Part shown: piece by piece, positions 10,607 through 21,032 of the stretch | Layout: the number at the start of each line of letters is the position of its first letter | Numbering within the stretch: the stretch's first letter is position 1 | NCBI GenBank assembly: GCA_917880885.1 | Contig: OU862917.1 | Location: 25,408,104-25,472,103, forward strand | Origin: Limnephilus marmoratus | Taxonomy: Eukaryota; Arthropoda; Insecta; Trichoptera; Limnephilidae | DNA length: 64,000 bases | Direction: 5' to 3' | Program-made: the position numbers and the translations under genes | The notes under the pieces: model-generated | Seen by the model: the letters and a program-made list of their open reading frames with translations, nothing else | What the model was told of the DNA's origin: nothing | The model's database searches: none

Positions 10607-11615
10607 ATCAAATACGAACAAACAAACCAATAATAAAAAGAAAAAGAAGATAATGCTTTAAAAATTATTTTTTACGCACCAGATTTAAATGTCCGGGTTA
10701 AATTTTCCCCACAGGAAAAACTAAACCCTTTCACACACTTCCCAAATGATCATCTAGTCAATCCGCGCTATGCAATTGCACTATATAAGTATTATAAATA
10801 CAAAACAATACAAGAACAACATGTCAACCTACCAGAGACCAAATAGGAAAATAATTCACCGACTCCCGATATTTTCATATCAGAGGGTTCGGCTCTGTGG
10901 AATTCCTAATTGAACCTATAAATCCTACTGATCCCTCAATATAAATATTTAAAAAATCTTTTGTAATCCTACATGTATTTAAAATGACTGATTTTTGCAT
11001 TTTTATATATAAATTCGTTGACAAATCTAATAAATTAAATTAAAAATGAGAGACCTAGGTATTTTGTTATTATTATTATGATTATTACTACTATTTAAAT
11101 ATTTAGTTGCTTTGCCCATCTGAAACCAAGTTTATGACTTACATATTTTATGAGGCTTCGCTCGTAATTTGGGTGCATTTTGAATTAATTCCGCCCATCG
11201 ACTTTGTGAATTTGACATTTCCGTTTTGCTAATTCGCCCGCTCTGTAGGTCGACACGCCATATGTCAGTTTAATTCGGGTGAAATTTGATTCACGGTACG
11301 TTGTTACCGCCTCCCTTCCTCCCTCTGTCGGCGATCGCGTTTTACGTTTGCCGAATTCCCGAAGCAATCAAAATTCAGATTGCGCCTTTAGGTCTTATCG
11401 TTCTATATTTTAAGCCTGTGAATGTTATTATTCTGTATCGAATTGTCGATGTCACTCAACAAAATTATGATCGATATTAATAAATTTGTGTAAAATCAAC
11501 AAAAAATCGACGTACGATAACGTTACTATAAATATAAATTTATTCACATCACATTTTTTCTTCATTTTTTGCATACTTTGCTTTTTTAAGTTGTTCAAAT
11601 TCTGCTTTACTTGAT
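10607..11615. other. no recognised feature
   Basis: AT-rich. A CpG-containing patch is at 11180-11360. Open frames there are short and without motifs. Confidence 0.4.
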
Positions 11616-11685
11616 ACTAGCTGGAGTACCCGGCTGCGTATTTACAATCCCTACCGCGTTTCGGTCGCTTTAAATTTTCAATATC

Positions 11686-11975
11686 AAAATTTAAATATTT
11701 AGAAATAAAATTATTAATTTCTAATATACACATTGGAAAGATTATTTTATCTAGATTTTAGAACAATTTTTGTTTTTGCAAAGTGATAAAAAATTATCAA
11801 TATAGAGGTGTATTTACAATATATGGGAATAATATTAAAATTTAAATATTTAGAAATAAAATTATTAATTTCTAATACACGCAAAAGAAAGATTATTTTA
11901 TCTAGATTTTAGAACACTTTTTGTTTTTGCAATGTGATAAAAAATAACCAATATAGAGGTATATTTAAAATGTAA
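11686..11975. repeat. tandem repeat, about 151-nt period, two copies
   Basis: AAATTTAAATATTTAGAAAT followed by the same 130-odd bases, including TTATCTAGATTTTAGAACA, occurs from 11686 and again from about 11837, with a few substitutions. Confidence 0.8.
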
Positions 11976-12137
11976 ATTGTCGTTACCGCGACTGATTCGA
12001 TATAGGTTTTGTAAATACGCTACCCGGCTTCGCTCAGGGAGTCGATATGAGATTGAACCGATGTTCAACCTACGACGGATCTTGCTTTATATACCCCTAC
12101 CAGTGGGTAGCCCCACCCGTACAAAAAAGGCTTTGAA

Positions 12138-12332
12138 TGGTCCACAATGTTCCAGAACATTCCACAATATTCGAGAGTGTTCTGGATTGTTCCACAATGA
12201 TCTGGGATGTTCCGGGATGTTCCCGAACGTTCCAGACTCTTTCCGAACATTCCACAATGTTCCGGGATGTTCTTGAATGTTGTGGAATGCTCTCGAATAA
12301 TCTGGACTGTTGTAGAAATTTCTAGAGAGCGA
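12138..12332. promoter_or_regulatory. phased TTC/GAA array resembling heat-shock elements
   Basis: Nearly 200 nt can be cut into 5-nt blocks alternating nTTCn and nGAAn, for example GTTCC-AGAAC-ATTCC and GTTCC-CGAAC-GTTCC. Phase is kept for about 38 blocks, although about half have one or more changed bases. The heat-shock factor binding site is defined as inverted nGAAn pentamers. The array lies inside the Helitron 11616-12480, and a shorter version is in the related copy at 25345-25400. Confidence 0.6.
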
Positions 12333-12599
12333 AACTTCCAGCCCTTATATCTTCGAAAGCACGCCCTTCAGGTAAAAACGGGATTCTTCTTCATGGATGG
12401 GGGATATAGGGCACATACCACACCATGGGACTCGTTTCTGGGTTTTAGCGGGACGCACACTTTCATTCACTTTCTTTTATAATTTATATTTTCCCCCATT
12501 TCCCGCATCCTTCAAAGATTCAACTCAATTCAAAAAACCACAAATACCGATATATTTTTTGATTCCCTCTCTCTATTTAAGAAAAACATTTTTAGCACA

Positions 12600-12680
12600 C
12601 TGAATTCGCACACATAACACACACATCCACACCCTCACACGCGCATTTACACACATACAAACACTCTCACACACCCCTCT
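12600..12680. repeat. CA-rich low-complexity tract
   Basis: An interrupted (CA)n stretch, probably a degraded microsatellite, followed by a run that resembles a LINE or mRNA 3' UTR ending AATAAAAATAAATA (about 12845). Confidence 0.6.
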
Positions 12681-12865
12681 CCTTCAATAAGTTACTAACT
12701 TAATTTAGGTATAATGTATTATTTATCTCAAAAAAATATAAGTATATAACAGCGACATGTCATTGGTACCAATTATTGTATTAATTCTATAACTTTGTAA
12801 CTATTTTCCATTATGTAAAAATGTACTGTTTGTTTCTGCAAAATAAAAATAAATATATAGATTAT

Positions 12866-13095
12866 ATGAGAGTCTCAACTGCTCAGAACCAGTAGAACTG
12901 TGGCACTCACAGCTTTCACTTTGTGGAAGGTTGTGAGACTGAATGAAGTGGGAAAGGTAAATTGAATGGAAAGAGGAAGGTTTGGAAGTACCTCTTGACT
13001 ATTCAGAGCTTTTCACTAAATATACTATTATGTATTTATAGCTATTTCAGGCACTTTTCGATTCTGAATGGTGGTATTTCACCAGACACATCTTA
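12866..13095 (-). mobile_element. SINE family A, partial
   Basis: Minus-strand match to the 3' half of 9932-10337 (CCATTCAGAATCG-type block near 13070, GGGAGCAGTT-like block near 12885). The tRNA head is absent. Confidence 0.7.
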
Positions 13096-13779
13096 AGGTG
13101 ATGCACTAGTAGGTATTGCAAAATCTTGTGATTTTGGTTTGAAAATTAGAGGGCTTAGAAATATTTTAGATATTTTAATTAAATACTATGAGTAGAACCC
13201 ATATTTTTCTTCATATGCCATAATCGAGTAATTTTTTTATTAGTCTTTTAATAAGCCAAAAAAAAAGTATATGAAAAAATGAAATCTTCTCGGTTATGGT
13301 TGTATTGAATAAAGAAGAAAATTAAAATCTTTAGAAAATAATCGTAAAACATTTGTATATTTGTACCTGAGCTTCGCAAAATAAAATAAAAGAAGATTTT
13401 TGGGAGAAGTTTTTTCGTACATACATAAATCAAAACTGGCGGCTTGTGTTGAACGAGATTTTAAACTTTATCGCCATCTACATAAGGACTGTTATTGTTA
13501 GCGGCCTTATCCACAAGGCACATCACCTTAAACGTGAAGTAAAAATACTATTTTTTAAATCTCTGTGTGCGAAAATCCACATATTTTTATTTGCCCCTGC
13601 TTTCGGTCCAGAACCAAGGAAATTAATGCTTCAGCAAGAAGATCGTCGGACACCTTATCGAAGTAATTATAAAAAGTTATAAAGCGATTTGTTAAGGGGA
13701 AGTAAGGTAGTTAATCGCGAATTCTTCTTTCTAAACAGCAATTATTTATCTTTCAGGTCAAACTAACGATGACTTTGTC
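13096..13779. other. no recognised feature
   Basis: AT-rich with no repeat recognised. Confidence 0.35.
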
Positions 13780-14040
13780 CCGCCAATTAACCTAACAACG
13801 TCGGCATCCCTCTTCTCCCACCGCGACTCCGTCAAAGTGAATAATCTCCGTGCCCCGGGGGCTAAGCATAACAAACAGGGCGGGCCGCGTTGACAAATCG
13901 AACCCTTTCGGTCCGGCCGAGGCCGCTTTGCCCGCATTTGTATTGCCCGTTTACCCGAAGCGATAGTCTCGAGCCGCTCACCGCTCACCGCTCTCCGTCC
14001 TCTGCTCGCCGGGGTTTGATGCATTCGTTAGGCCGTGTTT
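13780..14040. other. GC- and CpG-rich island
   Basis: Sharply richer in GC and CpG than the flanks (for example GGGCGGGCCGCGTTGACAAA, TCCGGCCGAGGCCGC). It is not shared with other parts of the window and not flanked by transposon ends. The tandem GCTCACCGCTCACCGCTCTC lies near 13976. It could be a promoter or conserved intronic element. The 88-codon minus-strand frame over it is arginine-rich and has no motif. Confidence 0.35.
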
Positions 14041-14915
14041 GTTTTGGATCTAACTGGGTATCCAAAAGTCGTGAAATTAAACTAACGCAAAAAATACGTT
14101 TAGAAATCGCTAAACATTTAATAAAGTACGCTAAAGATTTAATCGATTTTTGTTTTTACTTTCAACCGCTATCATCTGAATAAACATTTATTTATCAAAA
14201 CATTAATTCATTTCGAAATCGGATATTGTAAATAATTGAAAAATGAGAGATGAGCCGTGAACCATTTTTAGTAGGAAACCGCGCGTTCAATTATTGCAAA
14301 TCGCATTGACGTTCATTGGCGCCCCGCCTTGGTTTCTACCTGCAACCAAACTTATAACTTTATATTAGCTGCTCCGCTTTGATATTCCGTACAGATAGGT
14401 CTTTGCTTCGTGACAGCCTGTTTCGCGTCATATCTTCCATTGTTTCTATTATCTATGCTTTATGCTAAACATTTAATCAAGTTTTGTTTTTCATTTATCG
14501 TTACTTGCAACCATCGACGATCTCATCTGAATGCATGACATTTTCCATTTCCGAGTTGGTTAGAGAAAAATGTTATTTACATAATACCTGTATTGAAGGT
14601 TATTCCAAAATTTTCAATATGAAAATCTCTGAAAGGAATAAAATGAAGGAGAATTATTGGCTGTTGAATTGACCAGAAGAAGGGGATAGGATATTTGGGA
14701 ATGTCGTTGTTTGTCAATTATGATCTAGTATTAGTAGATATCTCAAGCAAATTTTCTATCCTGAACGGTGTCTAAACTCTCAACGCGACCACATCAAATT
14801 CGTTGTTAAAAACGTAAATATTCCCTTTTTATCGTCTTTTGAATTCGTTTATTCTCGTGGTTAATAGCATAGCTGCTCCGCCATGGAAATCGTAAGAGTT
14901 TCTGCAGAAAAACCA
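14041..14915. other. no recognised feature
   Basis: A second mild GC rise at 14280-14345. Otherwise AT-rich without recognised elements. Confidence 0.35.
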
Positions 14916-15226
14916 GAGTGCCAAATGCCAAAATACTTTAAGGATGAAATTGTTTTTAATAGAGACATTCATAATTACGAAACAAGAAATATAAACAGAG
15001 TTCGATTGCCACAAATGAAGAAATAAAAATCACAGAACAGCCTAATGTACAGAGGACTAAAGATGTATGATGAAATGCCTGAAAGTATGAAGAATGAAGA
15101 AAGAATGAACGTATTTAAAAAGAAATGTTATGCTTACTGTAAAAATATTTAAATTTATCAAATGAAATGTTACAATATTCATGTAGTATAAACTAACTCA
15201 ATAATTAATAAAAATAAAAAAAAGAG
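14916..15226 (+). pseudogene. LINE reverse transcriptase C-terminus
   Basis: The frame reads DIHNYETRNINRV, an in-frame stop near 15023, then SLMYRGLKMYDEMPESMKN and FKKKCYAYCKNI-stop at about 15150. The 'HNYxTR...SLxYxGLxxYNxLP' pattern is the C-terminal tail of many insect Jockey/CR1-like reverse transcriptases. An AT-rich 3' UTR ends in AATAAAAATAAAAAAAA. It is 5'-truncated and interrupted by a stop. Confidence 0.7.
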
Positions 15227-15287
15227 TGGTAAAAGATCATCATTGATGTATTGTACATCAACGAGGATCGCCCTCTCGATAGAACAC

Positions 15288-15475
15288 AATTCGGAATGGA
15301 AATGTTGCTTGAAACGGAATTAGCCATGTTTAACCAATTCTTAATAACCATCTACTTCCCTACCTTCCTATTCCCATCTATTTCTCTCTCCACTTCCTTC
15401 AGTCTAACAACATATACCAATTGGGGATGGCATATTCCCACTGACTCCGGGTAGTTTGGAGCAGTTCTAATTCTA
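15288..15475 (+). mobile_element. SINE family A, partial
   Basis: Matches the body of 9932-10337 from the AATTCGGAATGGAAATGTTG block through CTATTTCTCTCTCC and GGGGATGGCATATTCCCACT. The tRNA head is missing. Confidence 0.7.
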
Positions 15476-15522
15476 GTGCTACGCATTCTTATTTCTTAAA
15501 TAATTAAAAAGCAGTAAATTGA

Positions 15523-15557
15523 TACGCTATCCAATATCAATGATATTGGATAGCGTA
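15523..15557. repeat. perfect 17-bp inverted repeat
   Basis: TACGCTATCCAATATCA, one A, then its exact complement. It lies just downstream of the partial SINE and may be a hairpin or remnant of a small foldback. Confidence 0.8.
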
Positions 15558-15599
15558 ATTTGAATGCGTACGCGGATTTGACTCACGTTTTCATTTAAT

Positions 15600-15860
15600 T
15601 CAAAATGTATTTAACAAGTTTAGTAAGCAGGTACGTTATTAAGCAAACGCCACTCGACACATCAGCAGTATCGGCGCATAATCCGACGCGAATATTTGGA
15701 TAACCCGGCCATCCCTTCCCAGTAACCAGCCCATCACGGATGAGATATGACGCGTCGTTATTTATCTGCGGGGTGGTCCTCCCAAACCTCCCCTTTCCCT
15801 TCCCACCCACCCCCACCACGACCGGCAGCTCTCGCCGCAGCGAGCCCCAAAAGTAAATAC
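15600..15860. other. GC-rich patch
   Basis: CpG-containing sequence with a C-rich run (CCCACCCACCCCCACCACGA). Not shared elsewhere in the window; no splice-flanked frame. Confidence 0.3.
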
Positions 15861-16239
15861 AGGTGTTTGTTACAAACTCCGGTGCTGCGAGTTTAGATTT
15901 GAAATGATGAATTTATTTTATGCTTCCCCGGCTGGAAGACGGGCACTGAAAACATCCCCGGTGAAAATTGGAAATAAAATCGACTTTGGAGATCTATAAA
16001 ATATACTATTATAATCTATTCCACAGATGTACAAATTTATAGATCATTGCCACAATTTCATACGTATTATGTGAACTGCTACAAGGTTTTCATTGTCCAT
16101 ATTTTTTTCGTGTAAATTATATTCGGAGTTCTGAAGGCGGTGCAAGACAGTCTTCTTGGGTTTAGGCATGTTAAAAATCTTACAAAATGGCTTCTTGTCG
16201 TATTTTTCATGCAATGGATAGTACAAAGTTTTATAGTTC

Positions 16240-16340
16240 ATAATAATAAAAAAATACGTTTTGATAAAGGTGTTGGCTTATAATTTTCAACTGCTGTACT
16301 TCTTCAGACATTTTCTGGTTATTAAATTGGTATGGGTAAT
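16240..16340 (-). mobile_element. PLE 3' tail, decayed
   Basis: On the minus strand CTGAAGA (16307-16301), 12 nt, then GAAA (16288-16285), followed by an AT-rich tail. Stem II is poor and the ACATGT/ACCGGT palindrome is lost, so this is an old copy of a hammerhead-bearing tail. Confidence 0.4.
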
Positions 16341-17395
16341 ATGAACATATTTAATTTATGTAAATGTATTTATATTTGAAACCTTTGGAGTCAGTGCTTT
16401 AAAACCCCCTTTACCCTTTTTTCACTCGATCTATCTTTGCGAGGCATTATAATTCTGTGGCTTGTTTCCAAAAGGGCCATTTTCAGTTTTTCGATAAATA
16501 TATTTATTTGATATTTCTGTATCTACGAGTATATATTTGGTTAAAAAATTCTATATTATTATAATTGGATAAAAACTAATAGAATATTTAAAATCAACTG
16601 AAGCAAATGGAGAGATGCGTAAATAGCGTGGCTAAGTAATCACCTAAATAAAAGTCCCCAAGAAGTAAAGTTAGTCGCTCAAAATGTTCAATACTTCAAG
16701 GTACAGTTTTGGGCCCTCTGCTATTTATTTTATATGATATCAATAATATTTTTTTGATATCTCTAAATACGTTGAAACATTTCTTATTTATTAAAAAAAA
16801 TATGGCCCCCTTTTTGTAAAAATCTATGGTGTTTTTATCTTTATTTAAACTATTTAAAAGCTTTGTTATGAATTAGCTCTATGGTTGTTTAATTTTTCTT
16901 TTCCCCTTCATCCCTTTAGAGGAATATCACGATTTTCCTGATAATTTATATGTCTAGTAAAGAAGAGTGGATTTATTTTTACCATCCGTTGCCAGGAATA
17001 CCAAATAGTTATTCCTTGTGTAATCTTGCACTCCGCGGTACAATGGTAAAATTTCGAATGCATTTAAATGCAGACAAGTGTGTGGGTATAAATATGAGGA
17101 CATTTGGAGTGCGGCCAAAGATATGGGTTCCTTTAATATCACGACCTTAAACAACGCCACATACAAGTTAAATGCACTTTATTGTTCGGACACATGCAGG
17201 TTTTAATGTTGCGAGGGTTTTAAACATTTTCTTAAATAATTTTTACGGGAAAATACCCATTACCGCTTGGATGATCAACATACAATCCTTTTTTCCTACT
17301 ATTTATTTTATTTCACCCTACGTATTACGTGCTAATTATGTAATAATTGTACTTTAGTTCATGAACATATAAATAAATTCAAATATATACCTACG
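16341..17395. other. no recognised feature
   Basis: AT-rich, with short frames on both strands around 16950-17166 that mirror each other and carry no motif. Confidence 0.35.
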
Positions 17396-17419
17396 TTGCA
17401 CAATGCAATGTCAAAAAAA

Positions 17420-17565
17420 CGTTATCTACAAAACTCATCCAAATAATTATTGGTTTTGAAGTCAAATAACGTTTTCTACAAAAAGTACCAATAATTCGAG
17501 GGCTTGGAGTCAAACAACGTTAGCTACAAAAACATTTTTTGTAGATAACGTTATTAGAGTTTAAG
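17420..17565. repeat. recurrent AACGTTNNCTACAAAA motif
   Basis: AACGTTATCTACAAAA, AACGTTTTCTACAAAA and AACGTTAGCTACAAAA occur in direct order about 50 nt apart. A final inverted TTTTTTGTAGATAACGTT forms a hairpin with the last one. Looks like part of a small foldback. Confidence 0.55.
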
Positions 17566-17782
17566 GCCTAGAATTTTTTATTTGTTTTTTTTTCTGAGCT
17601 TATTTGACTTTGAGCAATCGAAGGGGTGCTTAGCCACATACATAGCCCTAGCAAAGTTTCCTTTTTCTAATAAAACTTCTTCTAAAAGCTTTTCACTTGA
17701 TGATGTTATTAATTATTTTATTAAAAAGACAAATAACTTAGTTTACATAACTTTATTTATATATATATATACACACTTTAAA

Positions 17783-17815
17783 TGTTTCGTGAACGATGTT
17801 CACATCATCAGGAGT
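17783..17815 (-). ncRNA. hammerhead motif
   Basis: On the minus strand CTGATGA (17811-17805), then an exact stem II GTGAAC-ATC-GTTCAC (17803-17789), then GAAA (17788-17785). The palindrome that follows is ACATTT instead of ACATGT, so stem III is damaged. Confidence 0.6.
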
Positions 17816-18030
17816 AAATGTCCACTAAATTTAAAAATTAAATGTAGATCTATAAAATATCAATACCAAAGCAGATATAATTAATGTGCAAAAAAAAATC
17901 GAAAACCTTCCTTTAAACATTTTTCCACTTAACCGGTCTTCCCCTTCTAATGACATTGTAATCCCTAATTCTAATAAATTTCCTTCACTCGCACCCTCCC
18001 CCTGCCTTCTACCCATTCCTCTCCATAGGT

Positions 18031-18060
18031 CATGTGAACATCGTTCACGAAACATGTAGA
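18031..18060 (+). ncRNA. broken hammerhead motif
   Basis: Stem II GTGAAC/GTTCAC (18034-18039/18043-18048), GAAA (18049-18052) and intact ACATGT are present, but the upstream CTGATGA is replaced by AGGTCAT, which removes the catalytic core. Confidence 0.6.
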
Positions 18061-18100
18061 TTGTGTGTATATAAATAAAGTAAAGTAAAAGGCAAGTTAT

Positions 18101-19224
18101 TTGATTTTTAATAAATAATGTTTACTTCATAATGGTCATGCACAAAACGCATAGTCCTATCTTGTTGCGTGCGTTCCCTGTAAACTTGTTTTTCCTTCAT
18201 ACGATCTTGTATTTATGTATGTACTGATTAATAAAAACTTTAAATTATTCTTTTACTTGCCACTCGCTTTTTTCATCTATATTTTTGTTAGTTTAATTAT
18301 TGGCCCGACGAATAAAAGGTTCTTCCCAAACCGGTCAACAGATTTATTTAGCAATGTGGTTAAAACAGCATATATTTTTTATTTCATCTTTTCAAAGGAT
18401 ATATTCGTACCCCTTTGAAATGTCATAAGTTCTAGTTTTTTCTCTCTCACTGCTCTTATTTGTATTTTTTTTATTATATAACTTTGAAGATGAAACCTTC
18501 ACTACTATTATCCACATCGACGTGCATTAAATAGGCAAACAGGTCAACTAAAGTTAAACACGTTAGGGTCGATTGCGCAAGGGCGAGTTTGCATGGTACT
18601 CGTTTGCAAATAATCTCACTGGAGAATGGAGAGCAGTGAACATGCTCAGCGAGTACCGATTACACTCTGCTTCTCAGAACTGTATATTTTGTCCCTCGGT
18701 CGACATTTTGACTACTACCTTCTAGTTAAAGCTTGGCGATTTTCATTATTGTTCCAGATAGTTTAAAAGAAAAAAATACTGGAAAGTTGTATGAGTAGAT
18801 TGTAAAGTAGGCCGGCTTTCTATTTTACTTGTTGGTAAAAAAAACGACAAACTCGCATCTCACTCGTTCCTTTTAATTCAACCTATATAATATCTCGTAT
18901 TCTCTTTACTAAAGCGATCTATCGGGTTTCTGTTTTGACTAGCCTTCAGTCGTTAAAAAATCACGTTTTTAGCACATATCATGTTAAATAGTTTCATAAA
19001 ATAAGTAAAAAAAAAAATTGTATAACTAATGGCAACTTTCATAGAATTAAATACCTATTTTTTTACCATTGTTATCACTGAAATATCGAATATTAAAGTA
19101 TTTTACTATTGTCTTCATCAATTAAATATTATAATTTGAGGTTTTACATATTAAGTTAAAAATAAAAATAAACATTCTTCCTAGACTTGCAGAAAAGTAA
19201 ATAGACATCAGTATTTTAAATAAA
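18101..19224. other. no recognised feature
   Basis: AT-rich apart from 18560-18720, which looks unique and slightly richer in GC. No element ends seen. Confidence 0.35.
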
Positions 19225-19526
19225 AAATGGATAAATTTATCCAAGACACTATCTAGGTAGCATTTAGTTCTGGTTGAATCTTGCAATAATATATAAAAAT
19301 TGCAGGCAATAAAAATATTCGTTCAGAAAATGAAGATAATATATCTACTTGATCAAAGAATGATACAATTAAAAATGACCAAATCGGATAGAGACAAATT
19401 AGCTCAGTAGGTAGTGCACTGACCAGGCAAGACATAGGTCTTGGGTTCGAGTCCAGATGTGACCGCTCTTTTTTTATTTTTCTGATTTTCGATTGAGTTT
19501 CGCTTATATTGTCTTCTTTAATGAAA
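19225..19526 (+). mobile_element. element B, tRNA-containing (SINE-like), copy 1
   Basis: Starts near TTATCCAAGACACTATCTAG, contains GCATTTAGTTCTGGTTGAAT, GAATCTTGCAAT and a tRNA-like block (about 19388-19466: box A TTAGCTCAGTAGG, box B GGGTTCGAGTCC). Ends in GAGTTTCGCTTATATTGTCT. Same order as 41281-41613. Inverted arrangements of it are at 27551-27998 and 28893-29440. Confidence 0.7.
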
Positions 19527-19705
19527 AATTTACCGATTCATTAATTCGCCATGAATCGATTCATTTTGACATTCAACTGCTTAATATCTGAGTACAGTTT
19601 TGTTCGTCACCAACATCTACGGGTATTTCCCCCTTTTCAACAAAAACTACCATGAATATCGATCATGTTTTTAGCAGTAACAGAACATAAATTTATCGAT
19701 TAGTT

Positions 19706-19780
19706 CGATTCACTTTGTAACGAATCTTCGCAAACCTCAATCAGTTCGAGTTTTGCGAAGATTCATTACAAAGTGATTCG
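19706..19780. repeat. 29-bp inverted repeat
   Basis: CACTTTGTAACGAATCTTCG (left) and its near-complement on the right with about 17 nt between; two mismatches. Probably the core of a small palindromic MITE. Confidence 0.75.
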
Positions 19781-19860
19781 TTCAAACTCGAATATCAGCA
19801 GCAAATGATAGCACCTAACACAGTGGGAGTAGTATATCAGTCCAACGGCGGCTACATAAT

Positions 19861-20085
19861 TTATGAACATTTATCAATATAATAGCGGCGACCAATGAAG
19901 AGGGGTGGTCGGTAGAACGGCCTATTCCCGGGGCTGTGCTTAGTAGCCTGGCCAGCCACATCCATCAGCTCAATGACCACCACCTCAATGGAGCCCGTCA
20001 CCCCATCAGACTGGCCGCCCGGTGCAGGGAATGGCCTATGGACTCGAAGAGGATTCAGACCGATTATGTTTCCAGCTTTGTGTAA
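19861..20085 (-). CDS. possible exon of unknown product
   Basis: A 74-codon open frame on the minus strand, richer in GC than its surroundings. Its first codon follows GATATTTGCAG, a plausible 3' splice site. The product would begin LHKAGNIIGLNPLRVHRP, then a Gly/Pro-rich turn, then GSIEVVVIELMDVAGQ. I do not recognise a family. No clear donor was found; the frame runs to a stop in AT-rich sequence. It could be an exon, a terminal exon, or an unrecognised transposon fragment. Confidence 0.25.
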   Translation of the reverse strand, partial: LHKAGNIIGLNPLRVHRPFPAPGGQSDGVTGSIEVVVIELMDVAGQATKHSPGNRPFYRPPLFIGRRYYIDKCS

Positions 20086-20187
20086 CTGCAAATATCACGT
20101 TTAACATTTAAGTTGTAGGATTCCCATCAATGAAAGTAATTTTGTATATTTATTGTTTTTAGTTATGAATTAATTAGTTAATGATTC

Positions 20188-20599
20188 AGTTTGGGAGGCG
20201 GATATCTGCCATAGGTGATAGTGGTTCGCTACGTTTATACTTAGCAAAGATACCTAGGTTCATTCCCAGGTTCGTCAGGTGAGCTGAGTTCAGGTCCTGG
20301 CGGCGGATAAGCCTGCCCACACGGTGCGTGGTGGACCAGATTGGGAGAGGCCGGCTTGGAGAAGCCTTTGTCCTCCTAAACTTTTAAGTTCTCTCTCGAT
20401 TCATTATCTTGTTCCGCAGCGAGAGGAATGGATTCATACGTTCGCCACTCCTGGACATACTCACCCCTAAATTCCAACTAACCCTCCTTCATTTTTCCTT
20501 CCGCGAACTTCCTATTCTTCCTTTCCTTAAAAATACCCACCACACAGCCTTCCCCAAAAATGGCATAGGTCCTTATGGAAATTATTTTCATGTGTGGGA
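20188..20599 (+). mobile_element. SINE-like element with LINE-type 3' tail
   Basis: The 5' part (TCTGCCATAGGTGATAGTGG, then CTAGGTTCATTCCCAGG with a box B-like GGTTCATTCC) also occurs at 35280-35395 (minus) and 63857-64000. The 3' part (CTTCCTTTCCTTAAAAATAC, CACACAGCCTTCCCCAAA, ATGGCATAGGTCCTTA) matches the 3' UTR of the LINE at 33096-33560. The terminal hairpin is decayed in this copy. Confidence 0.55.
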
Positions 20600-20603
20600 T
20601 TAA

Positions 20604-21028
20604 GGCTCTGCAACCGGGCTGGAAAAGAAGAAGATGGAGAGTTATGAAATTACGAATGTTAGAGGAGAGCGCTAACATTTACAGCGACAAAATCGATACG
20701 AAAATTGCGAAAATGTTTAATAAAACACGACTCGTTTAAAATATAGCAAAAATCTCGCGGGCATTGTCTTAAACAGCATTTAAAGAAGCGCTGTTAATTT
20801 TTTCATACATGTAACTTGTAAAATAACTGAAAAAAACCTGTTTATAATAATTTTTGGAGCATACTTTGCGATTTTTTCTATCGAGGGAATTTTATATAAT
20901 TTGCGTTTCGGCGCGGGCAATGTCTAGATAGTATCTTCAAGAATAACATATATTTTTTAAGAGCTTTGAAACTTACCGTGTTTAGGGGAAATATGTAAGA
21001 AATCGGTAGAAATTCGGGTTGCGGGCCC
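20604..21028 (+). mobile_element. piggyBac-like MITE, copy 2 (intact ends)
   Basis: A 425-bp element flanked by TTAA on both sides (20600-20603 and 21029-21032). TIRs are GGCTCTGCAACCGGG (left) and the complement of GGGCCCGCAACCCG (right). TTAA duplication is diagnostic for piggyBac-type transposition. There is no transposase. Copies 1 and 3 are at 3855-4283 and 54593-54987. Confidence 0.75.
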
Positions 21029-21032
21029 TTAA

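Larger units (their letters stand above)
11616..12480 (-). mobile_element. composite Helitron with interrupted 3' end
   Basis: The minus strand starts near 12480 with TTATAAAAGAAAGTGAATGA and matches 25165-25503 through CCCGCTAAAACCCAGAAACG, TTCGAAGATATAAGGGCTGG and CATATCGACTCCCTGAGCGA. The 3' hairpin GAGCGAAGCCGGGTA lies at 12020-12036. The true terminus (GCCGGGTACTCCAGCTAG) is only at 11616-11640, so about 380 nt has been inserted or duplicated inside the 3' end. That insert includes the 151-nt tandem repeat. The central block is the phased TTC/GAA array. Confidence 0.7.
17731..18100. mobile_element. inverted pair of PLE tails
   Basis: Left arm (minus orientation) 17731-17815 and right arm (plus) about 18030-18100 share GTGAACATCGTTCACGAAAC and the flanking GTGTGTATATAAATAAAGTA-like tail in opposite orientation. 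The centre is AT-rich with a C-rich patch (17990-18025). The right arm has lost the CTGATGA core. Confidence 0.65.

Noticed and set aside
12065..12482. Several overlapping frames full of Asn/Val/Pro-Glu-His motifs
   Set aside because: They translate the 10-nt periodic TTC/GAA array; no independent coding evidence.
19253..19435. 60-codon minus-strand open frame
   Set aside because: Lies within element B copy 1 and is not kept in the other copies.
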